Below, piece by piece: positions 55,634-64,000 of a stretch of DNA of 64,000 nucleotides. Origin of the DNA: Achromobacter spanius (GTDB lineage Bacteria; Pseudomonadota; Gammaproteobacteria; Burkholderiales; Burkholderiaceae_B); assembly GCF_003994415.1 (NCBI RefSeq), contig NZ_CP034689.1, forward strand, positions 4,154,001-4,218,000, given 5' to 3'. The notes below the pieces were generated by a model. It was not told the DNA's origin. It saw only the letters and a list, made by a program, of their open reading frames with translations, and did not search any database. The translations under genes and the position numbers were made by a program. The stretch's first letter is position 1. Every line of letters starts with the position of its first letter.

Positions 55634-56364
55634 AACCCGCTACTACCCTGCTTGTGCTGCTGATGACTGCACCGGCCTGCCTTGCAGCGCTGGCCGCCGA
55701 TACCCCTGCTCACCATTGCACCCAGATCATCTCCGGCGTCGAACGGCTGGCCTGCTTTGACGCGGCCGCGGGTACACCGCCCGCCCTGGACAGCGGTCCA
55801 ACGCGCGCCACCGCGCGGGATGCCGCTTTGGCCAGGCCTGCCACCACCGGCAACGCCGCTTCCGATCCCATCGAGGCGGCCAAGCTGCTGCCGCCATCGG
55901 CGCGCGCGTCGGACATCATCCGGCACAACGAATCGTCTCGACCCGATGGCGACTCGACTTTCCTGCTGACGGATTCCAACGAGCCGCCTGCCGGCCAACA
56001 ACGTGTGGTGATTTCAGCACCCGCGTTGAACACGCGGCCACCCGTCTACTTGGCCATCACATGCCTGTCCAACATCTCGCGCTTGCAGCTATTGGCCGAG
56101 AAGCCCTTTGAACGCCACCAGATGACCGTTCAGCTTTACATGGATGATCGGCCCTTGTCGTCGGCGCGACCGTGGCGCGTGCTCGACGAAGGCAACGTTG
56201 CCGACGCCGGACGAGGGCTGGTCGCCATTGACCAATTGCGGCCCTTCGTCGCGGGCCAGCGCCTGCGCATTGAGAGCGACTACGCACAGCTCAACGGGCT
56301 GACCTTTGACGCCAGCGGCTTGCAAACGCTGTTGTCGCGCCAACGCGAGGCTTGTCACTGGTGA
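55630..56364 (+). CDS. vasI: T6SS-associated periplasmic protein VasI (TagO-like)
   Basis: A 244-residue exported protein with signal peptide MKPATTLLVLLMTAPACLA. The N-terminal CTQIISGVERLACFDAAAG is the conserved VasI opening, with two Cys. The C-terminal region (ITCLSNISRLQLL, EKPFERHQMTVQLYMDD) is beta-rich. Role in T6SS is not well defined. The middle (60-110) is low-complexity. Start and stop overlap the neighbouring genes by 4 bp each (ATGA, GTGA). Confidence 0.85.
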
Positions 56365-57845
56365 CCCACTACGCCACGCTCGACATCGAGGCCTTGCTGG
56401 CGCCGCTGGACGCGCGCCAGCCGGCCGGCCATTTCGATGAAGAAGACGAGACCTTTCAAGCCATCGACCACGAAATGATCAAGCTCGGTGGCCTGCAAGA
56501 GGCCCGCCTGGACTGGCTTTACGTCGACGAAGCCGCGCGTCAATACCTGGGCGGGCAGTGCAAGCATTTCCGCGTGGCGGGGCACTTGATCACCGCCCGG
56601 CTGAAAGCAGGATCGTGGCAGCGTTGGTCGGAGGCGGTCGATGTGCTGGCCGGCATGGTCGACCACTACTGGGAGACCGGCCACCCCAAGCCCGGCCCCA
56701 CCGGATACCTGGGCAAGCGTCGGCTGGTGGCGTTATTGGCCGATCGCCTGCGCGACGCCTTGGACGCGTTGCCGCCGGACAGCTACACCAAGGCGAACCA
56801 GGCACGTGCGCAACAGGCGCTGGACCGCCTCCAGGGCCGCGTGCAAGACACCAAGCTTGATCCGGCGCTGCTGACTCGGCTGGAGGCGCAGTTTTCGCGC
56901 TGCGTCGAACAGGCCCGCTTTCCCGACCCGAGCGCACAGGGCCACTCCGCCGCCGGGCAACGCAGCAAGACCCAAGGCCAATCAGGCAAGCAATCCGCCA
57001 CGCAGACCATCGATGAGGCCTTCTTCAACGCCCCCAACACGACGTTGAAGCCCGGTGATGAACGGGAGAACCGGCGCTCCCTGCTGAGCGTGGCCGAATT
57101 TATCAATCAACAAGACGCCTATGACCCAACCGGCTATCAGCTACGGCGCTTCGCGCTGTGGGCACACCTGCATGCCGCGCCCACCACCCGCAACGGCATG
57201 CGCACCGAATTGATGGCGGTGCCCCCAGACATTGTTGAAGGCTACGGTGAAGCGCTGGCCGGCAATGCGGTCAGCCCCGCCCTGTTGCAGCGTGTGGAGA
57301 AAAGCGTGGTCGCGTCGCCTTACTGGATACGGGGCAGCTTCCTGGCCGCGGGCATCGCCGCCCGCCTGGAGATGAAGGACGCCGCCGCCGCCATCCGCCT
57401 GGCCACGGAACGCTTCGTGCGCCGCATTCCGGCCTTGCGGGATCTGTGCTTCAGCGATGGGCGCGCCTTTGTCGACAGTGAAACCTTGGCGTGGCTGAGC
57501 GGCGCCGATGGCAACACGGCAGGCGCCGCCCCCCAGCAGGCCTTTGCCGAATTGCGTGAGGAACTGATTGCGCAACTGGACGGTGACGGTGTCGAAACCG
57601 TGTTGCATCGCCTGCAGGACAAGCAAGGCAATTCGGAATCGCCGCGCCAGCGCGCGTACGCCACGGTCATCGCGGCGGACCTGCTGGCGTCACGCGGGCT
57701 GTCCTGGTTGGCCGAAAACCTTTATTCGAACGTCGCCATCACGCTGCGCGCGCTGCCCGCCCATGAATGGGAACCAGAGCTTGCCGAACAATTGAACAAG
57801 TACATGCCCATGCGCCCCGCCGTGGACGCGGACCGCAAGGGTTAA
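56361..57845 (+). CDS. tssA: T6SS baseplate/sheath-cap protein TssA
   Basis: A 494-residue protein with an N-terminal ImpA_N domain (SWQRWSEAVDVLAGMVDHYW, GHPKPGPTGYLGKRRLVALL) and a C-terminal helical region (LRELLAENLYSNVAITLRAL-like segments near 460) of the VasJ/VasL class. The start is GTG at 56361, overlapping the vasI stop as GTGA. A Gln/Ser/Lys-rich linker near 200-215 separates the halves. TssA starts sheath polymerisation or caps the distal end, depending on subclass. Confidence 0.9.
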   Translation: MTHYATLDIEALLAPLDARQPAGHFDEEDETFQAIDHEMIKLGGLQEARLDWLYVDEAARQYLGGQCKHFRVAGHLITARLKAGSWQRWSEAVDVLAGMVDHYWETGHPKPGPTGYLGKRRLVALLADRLRDALDALPPDSYTKANQARAQQALDRLQGRVQDTKLDPALLTRLEAQFSRCVEQARFPDPSAQGHSAAGQRSKTQGQSGKQSATQTIDEAFFNAPNTTLKPGDERENRRSLLSVAEFINQQDAYDPTGYQLRRFALWAHLHAAPTTRNGMRTELMAVPPDIVEGYGEALAGNAVSPALLQRVEKSVVASPYWIRGSFLAAGIAARLEMKDAAAAIRLATERFVRRIPALRDLCFSDGRAFVDSETLAWLSGADGNTAGAAPQQAFAELREELIAQLDGDGVETVLHRLQDKQGNSESPRQRAYATVIAADLLASRGLSWLAENLYSNVAITLRALPAHEWEPELAEQLNKYMPMRPAVDADRKG

Positions 57846-57856
57846 GGAGTCATGCG

Positions 57857-60800
57857 ATGAAAAATATCTGGCCCATCATCAAGCGCTACGGATTGCCCGT
57901 GGCGGGTCACTTCAAGAGCGCGATGCCCATCCTGGCGCTGTTGGCCATTGTGTTCCTGCTGATCGGCGTCTGGTGGCTGGGACCGCACTGGACCTGGCAT
58001 GAGCAGCAGCCCCTGGCAGACCTGACCCTGCGCATTCTGTGCACCTTGGCCATTTTGATGGTGCCCGTGCTGGCCTGGCTCTGGACGCTGCGACGCCGCA
58101 ACCTCCGCCTGGAAGCGGAACGCGGCGCGGTGGCGCAGCGCCTGGACGATCCGTTGTTGCGCTTCGTCCAGGCGCAGGAACGCGCGCTGGATCAAAGCCT
58201 GGCCTTGCTGCGCGGCAATCTGAAAGGGCGCAACGCGCTCTATGAGCTGCCCTGGTACTTGGTGCTGGGCCAGGAGAACACCGGCAAGACCAGCTTCATC
58301 AACCGGTCCAGCCAGAGCTTTTCGCTAAGCAACGAAAGCAAGGCGGGAGTGCGCCGCGGCTTCGCCGACCCTGATTTAGCGTATGACATTGATTGGTGGA
58401 TGGGCGACGAGGCGGTGCTGATCGATCCGCCCGGAGAACTGGTCAGCCAGGCCGATTCCTTGCCCGCGCCAGAGGCACAGACCGACGCCACCCCCGACCG
58501 GGACGCAACCGTCCAAGCTGGCGCCGCCGCCCCCTCCGCGGTCTCCGCCACTGCGGCCGTTCCCGAGGTCACGCGCACGGCGGCGCGCATGCCATTGCCA
58601 CCGGGCGCGCACGCGCGCTTGTGGGCCGGCCTGGTGGACTGGCTGGGACGCAACCGCAGCCGACGCCCGCTGAATGGCGTGGTGCTGATGGTGGACCTGG
58701 TCACCCTGTTGAACCAGAAGGCCAGCGATCGCAAGGCGCTGGCCATTCTGCTTCGCACCCGCCTGGCTGAACTGAGCCGACATCTGGGCACCCGGCCTCC
58801 GCTGTATGTGGTGTTGAGCAAGTTCGACTTGCTCAACGGCTTTGAGCCATTCTTTGCTCGCCTGCCCCGCGCCGTGCGCGAGGACATCTTCGGCTTCACT
58901 TTCACGCTGGACTCCGTCCATGACTACGACGCCTGGCTCGAGGAATTGGCCGAGCGCTACGACGGCTTCATCCAGCGCCTGAATGAGCAGATTTTCGACG
59001 CCATGGGCGAGGCCACCACGATGCAGGCGCGCGAGGCGCTGTTCTCTTTGGTGCGCCAACTGGCCGGCATGCGCCCCGTTCTGCTTGGTTTCCTGGAAGA
59101 GGTGCTGGGCAGCGACCGCTACATCACGCCCGCCCTGCCGCGTGGCGTGTACTTTTCATCGGTCTATCAGCAGGGGCTGCTGTGCGACGCCTTCATCAAC
59201 GCCGCGTCGAAAACTTATGGCCTGACCGAGCCGTCCGCGCACGCCAAGCCCAGCGGCCGTTCCGTCGTCTATTTCGCGCAACAGGTGTTCCAGCGAATCA
59301 TCTATCCCGAGGCGGGCCTGGCGGGTGACAACCTGAAGGTGCTGGCCGACAAGCGGCGCACGCTGATGGTGGGGTTTGGCGTTGCCGCGCTGGGCGGCCT
59401 GTTGCTGGCCGGAGGCTGGTATCACTACCACGGCGTGAACCGAGAGATGGCGATGTCAGTGCTGGAAAAGAGCCGCGAATTCAGCGCGCACAAGATCGAC
59501 GGCAGCAGCGACCCCACCGGCCGCAACCTCCTGCAGCCGCTGGACCAGATCCGCAGCGCCGTCGCCGTGGTTGGCGACTATCGCAAGGCTTGGCCCGTGG
59601 TGTCGGAACTGGGCCTGTACCAGGGCCGCAAGATCGGCCCCAAGGTGGACGAAGCCTACCTGCAACTTTTGTCCAGGCGCTTTCTGCCGGAGTTGGCGAA
59701 CGGCGTCATGAACGCCATCAACGGCGCGCCGTCCGGCAGCAACCAGCAACTGGCGGCGCTGCGTGTCTACCGCATGCTTGAAGATCGCGCCAACCGCCGT
59801 TCGCCCATTGTGGAAGACTGGATGACGCAACAATGGCAGGCGGCCTTTCCCGGCCAGGGATCGGTGCAGAACGGGCTGATGCGCCATCTGGACTACGCCA
59901 TGAAGTATGCCGATGCCGAACTTCCCGAAAACCGGGCGCGCATCGCCGAAGTGCAGCAACGCCTGCGCCAGATTCCCATGCCGCAGCGCGTCTATATGAC
60001 GATGCGCGAGCAGGCCGGCAAAATCCTGCACTCGCCGCTGGACCTGCGCAATGAAGTGGGCCCGGCGTTCGACATCGTCTACAAGGATCCCACTGCGCCG
60101 GCCGGCCAGAACGGCGTGTCCACCCGCATCGACCCCTTGCTGACGGCGGCCGGGTATCACGGCTATTTCGCGGCGCATGGCAAAGACTTCACCGACCTTG
60201 CCATGATCGACCGCTGGACATTGGGCGAACGCCAGCGGATTGATTATTCGGAAGCCGACAAACAGGTATTGGCCGAACGGGTGCGTGCGCTCTACAGCAG
60301 CGATTACATCGACACCTGGCAACGCAGCCTGAACCAATTGGAGATCGTGGACTTCAACGACCTGAGCCAGGCCGTGACCGTGCTGGGCAATGTGATCAGC
60401 CCCGCCGCGCCGCTGCGCCGGCTGGTTGAGACCGTGCGCGACAACACCGTGTTGAGCCCGCCGTCGCCCGGCGTCGCCGTGGCCGGCCAGCCGCGCGACA
60501 ACGCCGAGCCCTTGACCGCCAACGCCATCACCGGCGCCAACGTGCCGCAAGTGGCGGCCATTGCGCGGCCATTTGCGTCACTGTCCGAACTGCTGGTGGC
60601 CAAGGGCGACAAGCCGTCCTACCTGGACGAAAGCATGACCGCCATCAGCCGTGTCCACGACACCCTGAAAACCGTGCATGACAGCCCCGAACCCGGCAAA
60701 GCGGCGCTTGCGGTGGTGATGGACCGGTTTGCGCTCAAGGGCGCCGACCCGATCGGCAACCTGCAGCGCGTGGCCGCCGGCTTGCCCGAACCCTTGAACC

Positions 60801-61714
60801 GGCAAGTAAAGAAGCTGGCCGACGAATCGTCGCAAGTGCTGCTGATCGAAGCGCTGAAAGAGCTTGAGCGGCGCTGGGAGACCGACGTGTACCGCTACTA
60901 CCAGGAACGCCTGGCCAGCCGCTACCCGTTCAACCCGAAGAGCCGCATCGACGCCTCGCTTGAGGATTTCACCGCGCTGTTCGGCCCGCAAGGCAGGTTG
61001 GCGCAGTTCAAGGATCAATACCTGAAGCTGTTCTTCGACGACAACCTCGAGGCCCTGTATTCGGAACGCCGGGGCGGCTATCTGGTGCGGATGGACGTGC
61101 TGGAGCAACTTGAAGCCGCCGACCGCATCCGCGACGCCTTCTTCAACAGCCGAGGCGCGCTGGGCGTGCAGTTCAGTATCGAGCCGCTGGGGCTGACCTC
61201 CAGCCGTCGCAGCAGCGTTCTCAGCGTCGAAGGCCAGTTGATCAGCTACAGCCATGGCGCCAGCAACAGCGTTGGGCTGATCTGGCCGAACAACCTGGGG
61301 GACTCCACGGAAAGCCGCATCACCCTGGTCAGCGCGGCCGGCACCAGCAGCGGGCTGGCGTATCGCGGGTCTTGGTCGATGTTCCGCTTGCTGAGCCAGG
61401 CGCGGCTGGACAGCGCAACGGCCAACAGCGTTGATTTGAGCTTCTCGGCGAACGACGGCGCCATGCGCTACCGGATCACAGCCGAAAAAGCCAACAACCC
61501 GTTCACACAAGCCAGCTTCGACGGCTTTGCGCTGCCCGAGACCTTGCTGGCCGAGGCATCCAAACCCCCACCCTCGCCACCCAAATCGGTTGTGGCGCCC
61601 CCGATTCGCCCCAAGGCGCCGGCCTTGAAGGGCCCGCCGCGATCACCGCCGAAGGCAGCCGCAGCGCTACCCAAGCTGGCTTATGGGCCCGCGGCGGGGG
61701 CAGCACTGCAGTGA
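57857..61714 (+). CDS. tssM: T6SS inner-membrane protein TssM (IcmF)
   Basis: A 1285-residue core of the membrane complex. Two N-terminal transmembrane helices (about 24-42 and 58-78) precede a cytoplasmic GTPase-like domain with Walker A GQENTGKTS (138-146). A third helix (GVAALGGLLLAGGWYHYH) leads to the large periplasmic IcmF domain. An Ala/Pro-rich insertion (about 210-250) interrupts the GTPase-like domain, and the last 50 residues are a Pro/Ala/Lys tail (KPPPSPPKSVVAPPIRPK). AAGGAG precedes the ATG. Last gene of the plus arm. Confidence 0.97.
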   Translation: MKNIWPIIKRYGLPVAGHFKSAMPILALLAIVFLLIGVWWLGPHWTWHEQQPLADLTLRILCTLAILMVPVLAWLWTLRRRNLRLEAERGAVAQRLDDPLLRFVQAQERALDQSLALLRGNLKGRNALYELPWYLVLGQENTGKTSFINRSSQSFSLSNESKAGVRRGFADPDLAYDIDWWMGDEAVLIDPPGELVSQADSLPAPEAQTDATPDRDATVQAGAAAPSAVSATAAVPEVTRTAARMPLPPGAHARLWAGLVDWLGRNRSRRPLNGVVLMVDLVTLLNQKASDRKALAILLRTRLAELSRHLGTRPPLYVVLSKFDLLNGFEPFFARLPRAVREDIFGFTFTLDSVHDYDAWLEELAERYDGFIQRLNEQIFDAMGEATTMQAREALFSLVRQLAGMRPVLLGFLEEVLGSDRYITPALPRGVYFSSVYQQGLLCDAFINAASKTYGLTEPSAHAKPSGRSVVYFAQQVFQRIIYPEAGLAGDNLKVLADKRRTLMVGFGVAALGGLLLAGGWYHYHGVNREMAMSVLEKSREFSAHKIDGSSDPTGRNLLQPLDQIRSAVAVVGDYRKAWPVVSELGLYQGRKIGPKVDEAYLQLLSRRFLPELANGVMNAINGAPSGSNQQLAALRVYRMLEDRANRRSPIVEDWMTQQWQAAFPGQGSVQNGLMRHLDYAMKYADAELPENRARIAEVQQRLRQIPMPQRVYMTMREQAGKILHSPLDLRNEVGPAFDIVYKDPTAPAGQNGVSTRIDPLLTAAGYHGYFAAHGKDFTDLAMIDRWTLGERQRIDYSEADKQVLAERVRALYSSDYIDTWQRSLNQLEIVDFNDLSQAVTVLGNVISPAAPLRRLVETVRDNTVLSPPSPGVAVAGQPRDNAEPLTANAITGANVPQVAAIARPFASLSELLVAKGDKPSYLDESMTAISRVHDTLKTVHDSPEPGKAALAVVMDRFALKGADPIGNLQRVAAGLPEPLNRQVKKLADESSQVLLIEALKELERRWETDVYRYYQERLASRYPFNPKSRIDASLEDFTALFGPQGRLAQFKDQYLKLFFDDNLEALYSERRGGYLVRMDVLEQLEAADRIRDAFFNSRGALGVQFSIEPLGLTSSRRSSVLSVEGQLISYSHGASNSVGLIWPNNLGDSTESRITLVSAAGTSSGLAYRGSWSMFRLLSQARLDSATANSVDLSFSANDGAMRYRITAEKANNPFTQASFDGFALPETLLAEASKPPPSPPKSVVAPPIRPKAPALKGPPRSPPKAAAALPKLAYGPAAGAALQ

Positions 61715-61780
61715 TCTGGAACCGGGTTTGGAACCGGACCTGCAACCGTGTCTGGAACCCGGCGGCGTTTGGCGTGCGCC

Positions 61781-62119
61781 CTATTGCTGGCGGCGTTGCT
61801 CCAACTCTTTCAGGCATTGCGCCACGCCGGCTTGCATCTGTGCGTTCGACACGGCGGCGCGATCGGACACCTCGCGGCAGCGGACATACTCGGCCTGGCT
61901 GGCCGCTGAATCCCGGATCACCGCGGGGCCGGTGCCGGGCGCGGGCGTGACCGTCATGCGCAGGGTCGAGGGTGGCGATTGGCTACCATCCTTGGACGGC
62001 ATGCTGGGAAACTGCATTTCCTGCGTGGCCGGAGCGGCATTCTGTGCCTGCGCGACGCTGGCGGCTCCCAGGGTGCATACGGCCGCAAGCAGGCAAGCAG
62101 GAACGGAATATTTTTTCAT
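61781..62119 (-). CDS. Small exported hypothetical protein
   Basis: A 112-residue protein of unknown family. The start at 62119 follows GAGAGG and gives the signal peptide MKKYSVPACLLAAVCTLG, cleaved near AQA-QNAAPA. The mature part has a Pro/Ser-rich stretch and then a helical segment with two Cys (EYVRCREVSDRAA and AQCLKELEQRRQQ), which could form a disulfide. Convergent with tssM, from which it may be independent. Confidence 0.75.
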   Translation of the reverse strand: MKKYSVPACLLAAVCTLGAASVAQAQNAAPATQEMQFPSMPSKDGSQSPPSTLRMTVTPAPGTGPAVIRDSAASQAEYVRCREVSDRAAVSNAQMQAGVAQCLKELEQRRQQ

Positions 62120-62307
62120 AAAGACCTCTCTCTGGAATGGGCGGGCGCCCCGTCGGGCCAGCATACTGGCAGGCCAGCTTGACGGGGGCCGGCTTATCGT
62201 AGCGCCGCCCGCGCCAGCCCGGCGTGCCAAGACGCTACCGGCCGGGCCGCAGATGTTTCTCGTGGTTTCTCAAGGTGACTCGCGCCATTGGGCGCAGGCC
62301 ACCAGCG

Positions 62308-62544
62308 CTATCGCTTGGGCGCCGCGCCTGGCCGCGAGGCGCGCAGCGGCGCCAACAAGGACGACAGGCCGTTATGGTCCAGTTCATGCATCAACGCCAG
62401 CAAGCGGCCCAGTTCGCCGGGTGGAAACCCCTTGCGCGCAAACCACGCCAGGTACGGGCCAGGCAAATCGGCGATCAGCCGTCCCTTGTACTTGCCGAAC
62501 GGCATGTCGCGGGTCACCAACAGATTAAGCAGTTCGGGATCCAT
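62308..62544 (-). CDS. DUF3820 family protein
   Basis: A 78-residue protein with the DUF3820 motif MPFGKYKGRLIADLPGPYL followed by AWFARKGFPPGELGRLL. The family is small and cytoplasmic, sometimes named quorum-sensing-regulated virulence factor, with no proven activity in this genus. The C-terminal ten residues are a basic tail. A stretch of about 190 bp between it and the upstream small exported gene holds nothing I can identify. Confidence 0.88.
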   Translation of the reverse strand: MDPELLNLLVTRDMPFGKYKGRLIADLPGPYLAWFARKGFPPGELGRLLALMHELDHNGLSSLLAPLRASRPGAAPKR

Positions 62545-62678
62545 GGCGCGCAGTCTACCTCAGCGCAATACCAGAACCCGGCTGGCGTGCCAGAACCACG
62601 CGGCACACCTTACATCCCGTTTCAGCAGCCCCCCATTACTGTCCGTATCGTGAACCCGTTTACCCACAGGAGCTCGCC

Positions 62679-63104
62679 ATGATGAAAACCACCCTGACCT
62701 GCACCCTGAGCCTTGCCCTGCTTGCCGGCTGCGCCCCCTTTGCGTCGCATGATGCGCGCGATACGCCCGCCGACGGCCACACGGCGCGCAATGCGCTGGA
62801 CTGGCCGGGCAGCTACGAAGGCACCCTGCCCTGCGCCGATTGCCCTGGCATCAAGACTCGGCTGACATTGATGAAGGGCGACCGCTACGAACGCCAGACC
62901 CAGTATCTGGACCGCGAGCCGCAACCCGAAATCGTCACCGGTACGTTCAGTTGGGAGTCCGACGGCAGCACCATCCGGCTGGATGCCTCGGGAGATAGCC
63001 AGCGCTACTTCGTCGCCGAAAACCAGGTGATCATGCTGTACCGCGACGGCACCCGCCCTACCGGTCCGCTGGCCTCTTACTACGTGCTGCGTCGCGCCCA
63101 ATAG
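62679..63104 (+). CDS. NlpE-like outer-membrane lipoprotein
   Basis: A 141-residue lipoprotein. The lipobox LLAGC places the acylated Cys at residue 18. The core carries YEGTLPCADCPGIKTRL, the NlpE N-terminal barrel motif with its CxxC pair, then a lipocalin-like beta-barrel (YERQTQYLDREP, GTFSWESDGSTIRL). NlpE senses envelope stress and copper through Cpx in enterics. This version lacks the C-terminal OB-fold domain and so is a short form. AGGAG precedes the first ATG. Confidence 0.88.
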   Translation: MMKTTLTCTLSLALLAGCAPFASHDARDTPADGHTARNALDWPGSYEGTLPCADCPGIKTRLTLMKGDRYERQTQYLDREPQPEIVTGTFSWESDGSTIRLDASGDSQRYFVAENQVIMLYRDGTRPTGPLASYYVLRRAQ

Positions 63105-63236
63105 GGCGTGCCAGGCCGCGCGCGGGGCCGCGCCGGCGTCGCGGTTGCGACTGTTCCGGCCATTGCGTTCCGGCTATTCTTGAGGAAAACCGCGCCGCCC
63201 GTGCCCCCGCCCCGGCGCTTCATCCTCAAGGAAACC

Positions 63237-63974
63237 ATGAAGACCGACCACGAGCTGCTTTCCGCCTTCGCCCCCACCGGCACCCTTCGCGCGTCCATCA
63301 ATCTGGGCAACCCCATCCTGGCAAACGCCGACCCAAGCACCGGCCAGCCCGGCGGCGTGTCCGTGGACCTGGCCACGGAGCTGGCACGGCGCCTGGACGT
63401 GAAGCTGGATCTGGTGGTGTTCAAGTCAGCCGGCGAATCCGTCAACGCGGTGGCCACGGAGCAGGCCGACGTGGGATTTTTTGCCATCGACCCGCTGCGC
63501 GGCGAGCAGATCGCGTTCACCGCCCCCTATGTCGTCATCGAAGGCGCGTACCTGGTGCGCCAGGACTCCCCCGTCACCGCCATGGACCAGGTTGACCGCG
63601 ATGGCGTGCGCGTGGTGGTTGGCAAAGGCAGCGCCTACGACCTTTACCTGACGCGCGAACTCAAGCAGGCCGAGATCTTCCGCGCGCCCACGTCGCCGGC
63701 CGTCGTCGACACTTTCCTGCAGGAAAACCTGGAAGTGGCGGCGGGCGTGAAGCAACAACTTGAAGCCGACGCCGCGCGCCTGGGTGGGTTAAGGCTCCTG
63801 GATGGCCACTTCATGCTGATCCGCCAGGCCATGGGCGTGCCCAAGAGCCGTGGCGACAAGGCCAGCGCCTACCTGGCCGCCTTCGTCGAAGCCATGAAGA
63901 AATCCGGTTTTGTGGCCGAGGCCCTGGCGCGCCACAAGATCCAGGGTGCAGCCGTGGCGCCGGCTCAGGCCTGA
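63237..63974 (+). CDS. Extracellular solute-binding protein, family 3-like, without signal peptide
   Basis: A 245-residue periplasmic-binding-fold protein. GVSVDLATELARRLDVKLDL, ADVGFFAIDPLRGEQIAFT and YVVIEGAYLVRQDS are SBP_bac_3 blocks. The ATG at 63237 follows AAGGAAACC, and no signal peptide precedes the mature fold. An upstream reading from 63108 contains a weakly hydrophobic segment but no proper n-region or cleavage site. It may be cytoplasmic. No permease or ATPase gene is beside it within the window. Confidence 0.85.
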   Translation: MKTDHELLSAFAPTGTLRASINLGNPILANADPSTGQPGGVSVDLATELARRLDVKLDLVVFKSAGESVNAVATEQADVGFFAIDPLRGEQIAFTAPYVVIEGAYLVRQDSPVTAMDQVDRDGVRVVVGKGSAYDLYLTRELKQAEIFRAPTSPAVVDTFLQENLEVAAGVKQQLEADAARLGGLRLLDGHFMLIRQAMGVPKSRGDKASAYLAAFVEAMKKSGFVAEALARHKIQGAAVAPAQA

Positions 63975-64000
63975 AGCCGGCCACGCGCAAACAAAAAGTG

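Overview
The window is GC-rich, tightly packed proteobacterial chromosome. The content points to Alcaligenaceae, most like Achromobacter or Bordetella: Bug/TctC-type solute receptors beside small catabolic operons, a 4-hydroxyphenylacetate meta-cleavage cluster, hpnCDE hopanoid genes, and a Burkholderiales-type type VI secretion locus. This assignment rests on gene content, not on a marker gene. I saw no rRNA, tRNA, CRISPR array, transposase or integrase.

Layout. 1-5.7 kb: the end of a Bug receptor gene, a 2-hydroxyacid dehydrogenase, a small secreted protein, a TauE/SafE permease, radA and a membrane-anchored hypothetical. 5.7-12.3 kb: the hpa cluster (hpaR, hpaD, hpaE, a fused hpaF-hpaG1, hpaG2, hpaH, hpaI), which takes homoprotocatechuate to central metabolites. 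Two near-identical palindromes in its divergent promoter are probable HpaR operators. 12.3-17.5 kb: an SDR, alr and hpnCDE. 17.6-22.7 kb: crcB, then an operon behind a Fur-like box (PepSY-TM, DUF2271, DUF4198, ApbE, flavodoxin/FNR reductase). The DUF2271 protein has an ApbE-type flavinylation motif, so this looks like an iron-regulated extracytoplasmic flavin redox system.

22.7-30.9 kb: a D-aminoacylase-type operon with a frameshifted Bug gene and divergent LysR regulator, a Tm-1-like/PEP-hydrolase-like pair with divergent TetR regulator, and a PHP-domain lipoprotein. 31-40.8 kb: clpB with a sigma-32-like promoter, a GGCT protein, an FNR-type regulator, a secreted hydrolase, an ArsR-SRPBCC-DUF899-membrane protein run, a ferredoxin/NUDIX pair and an Hsp70-like ATPase.

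40.9-61.7 kb: a type VI secretion locus in two divergent arms. The minus arm is tssB-tssC-tssE-tssF-tssG-tagH-tssJ-tssK-tssL plus a disrupted PAAR-like gene. The plus arm is clpV, a sigma-54 activator, vasI, tssA and tssM. hcp and vgrG are absent, so the machine must draw its tube and spike from elsewhere. 61.8-64 kb: small exported proteins, a DUF3820 protein, an NlpE-like lipoprotein and a solute-binding protein without a signal peptide.
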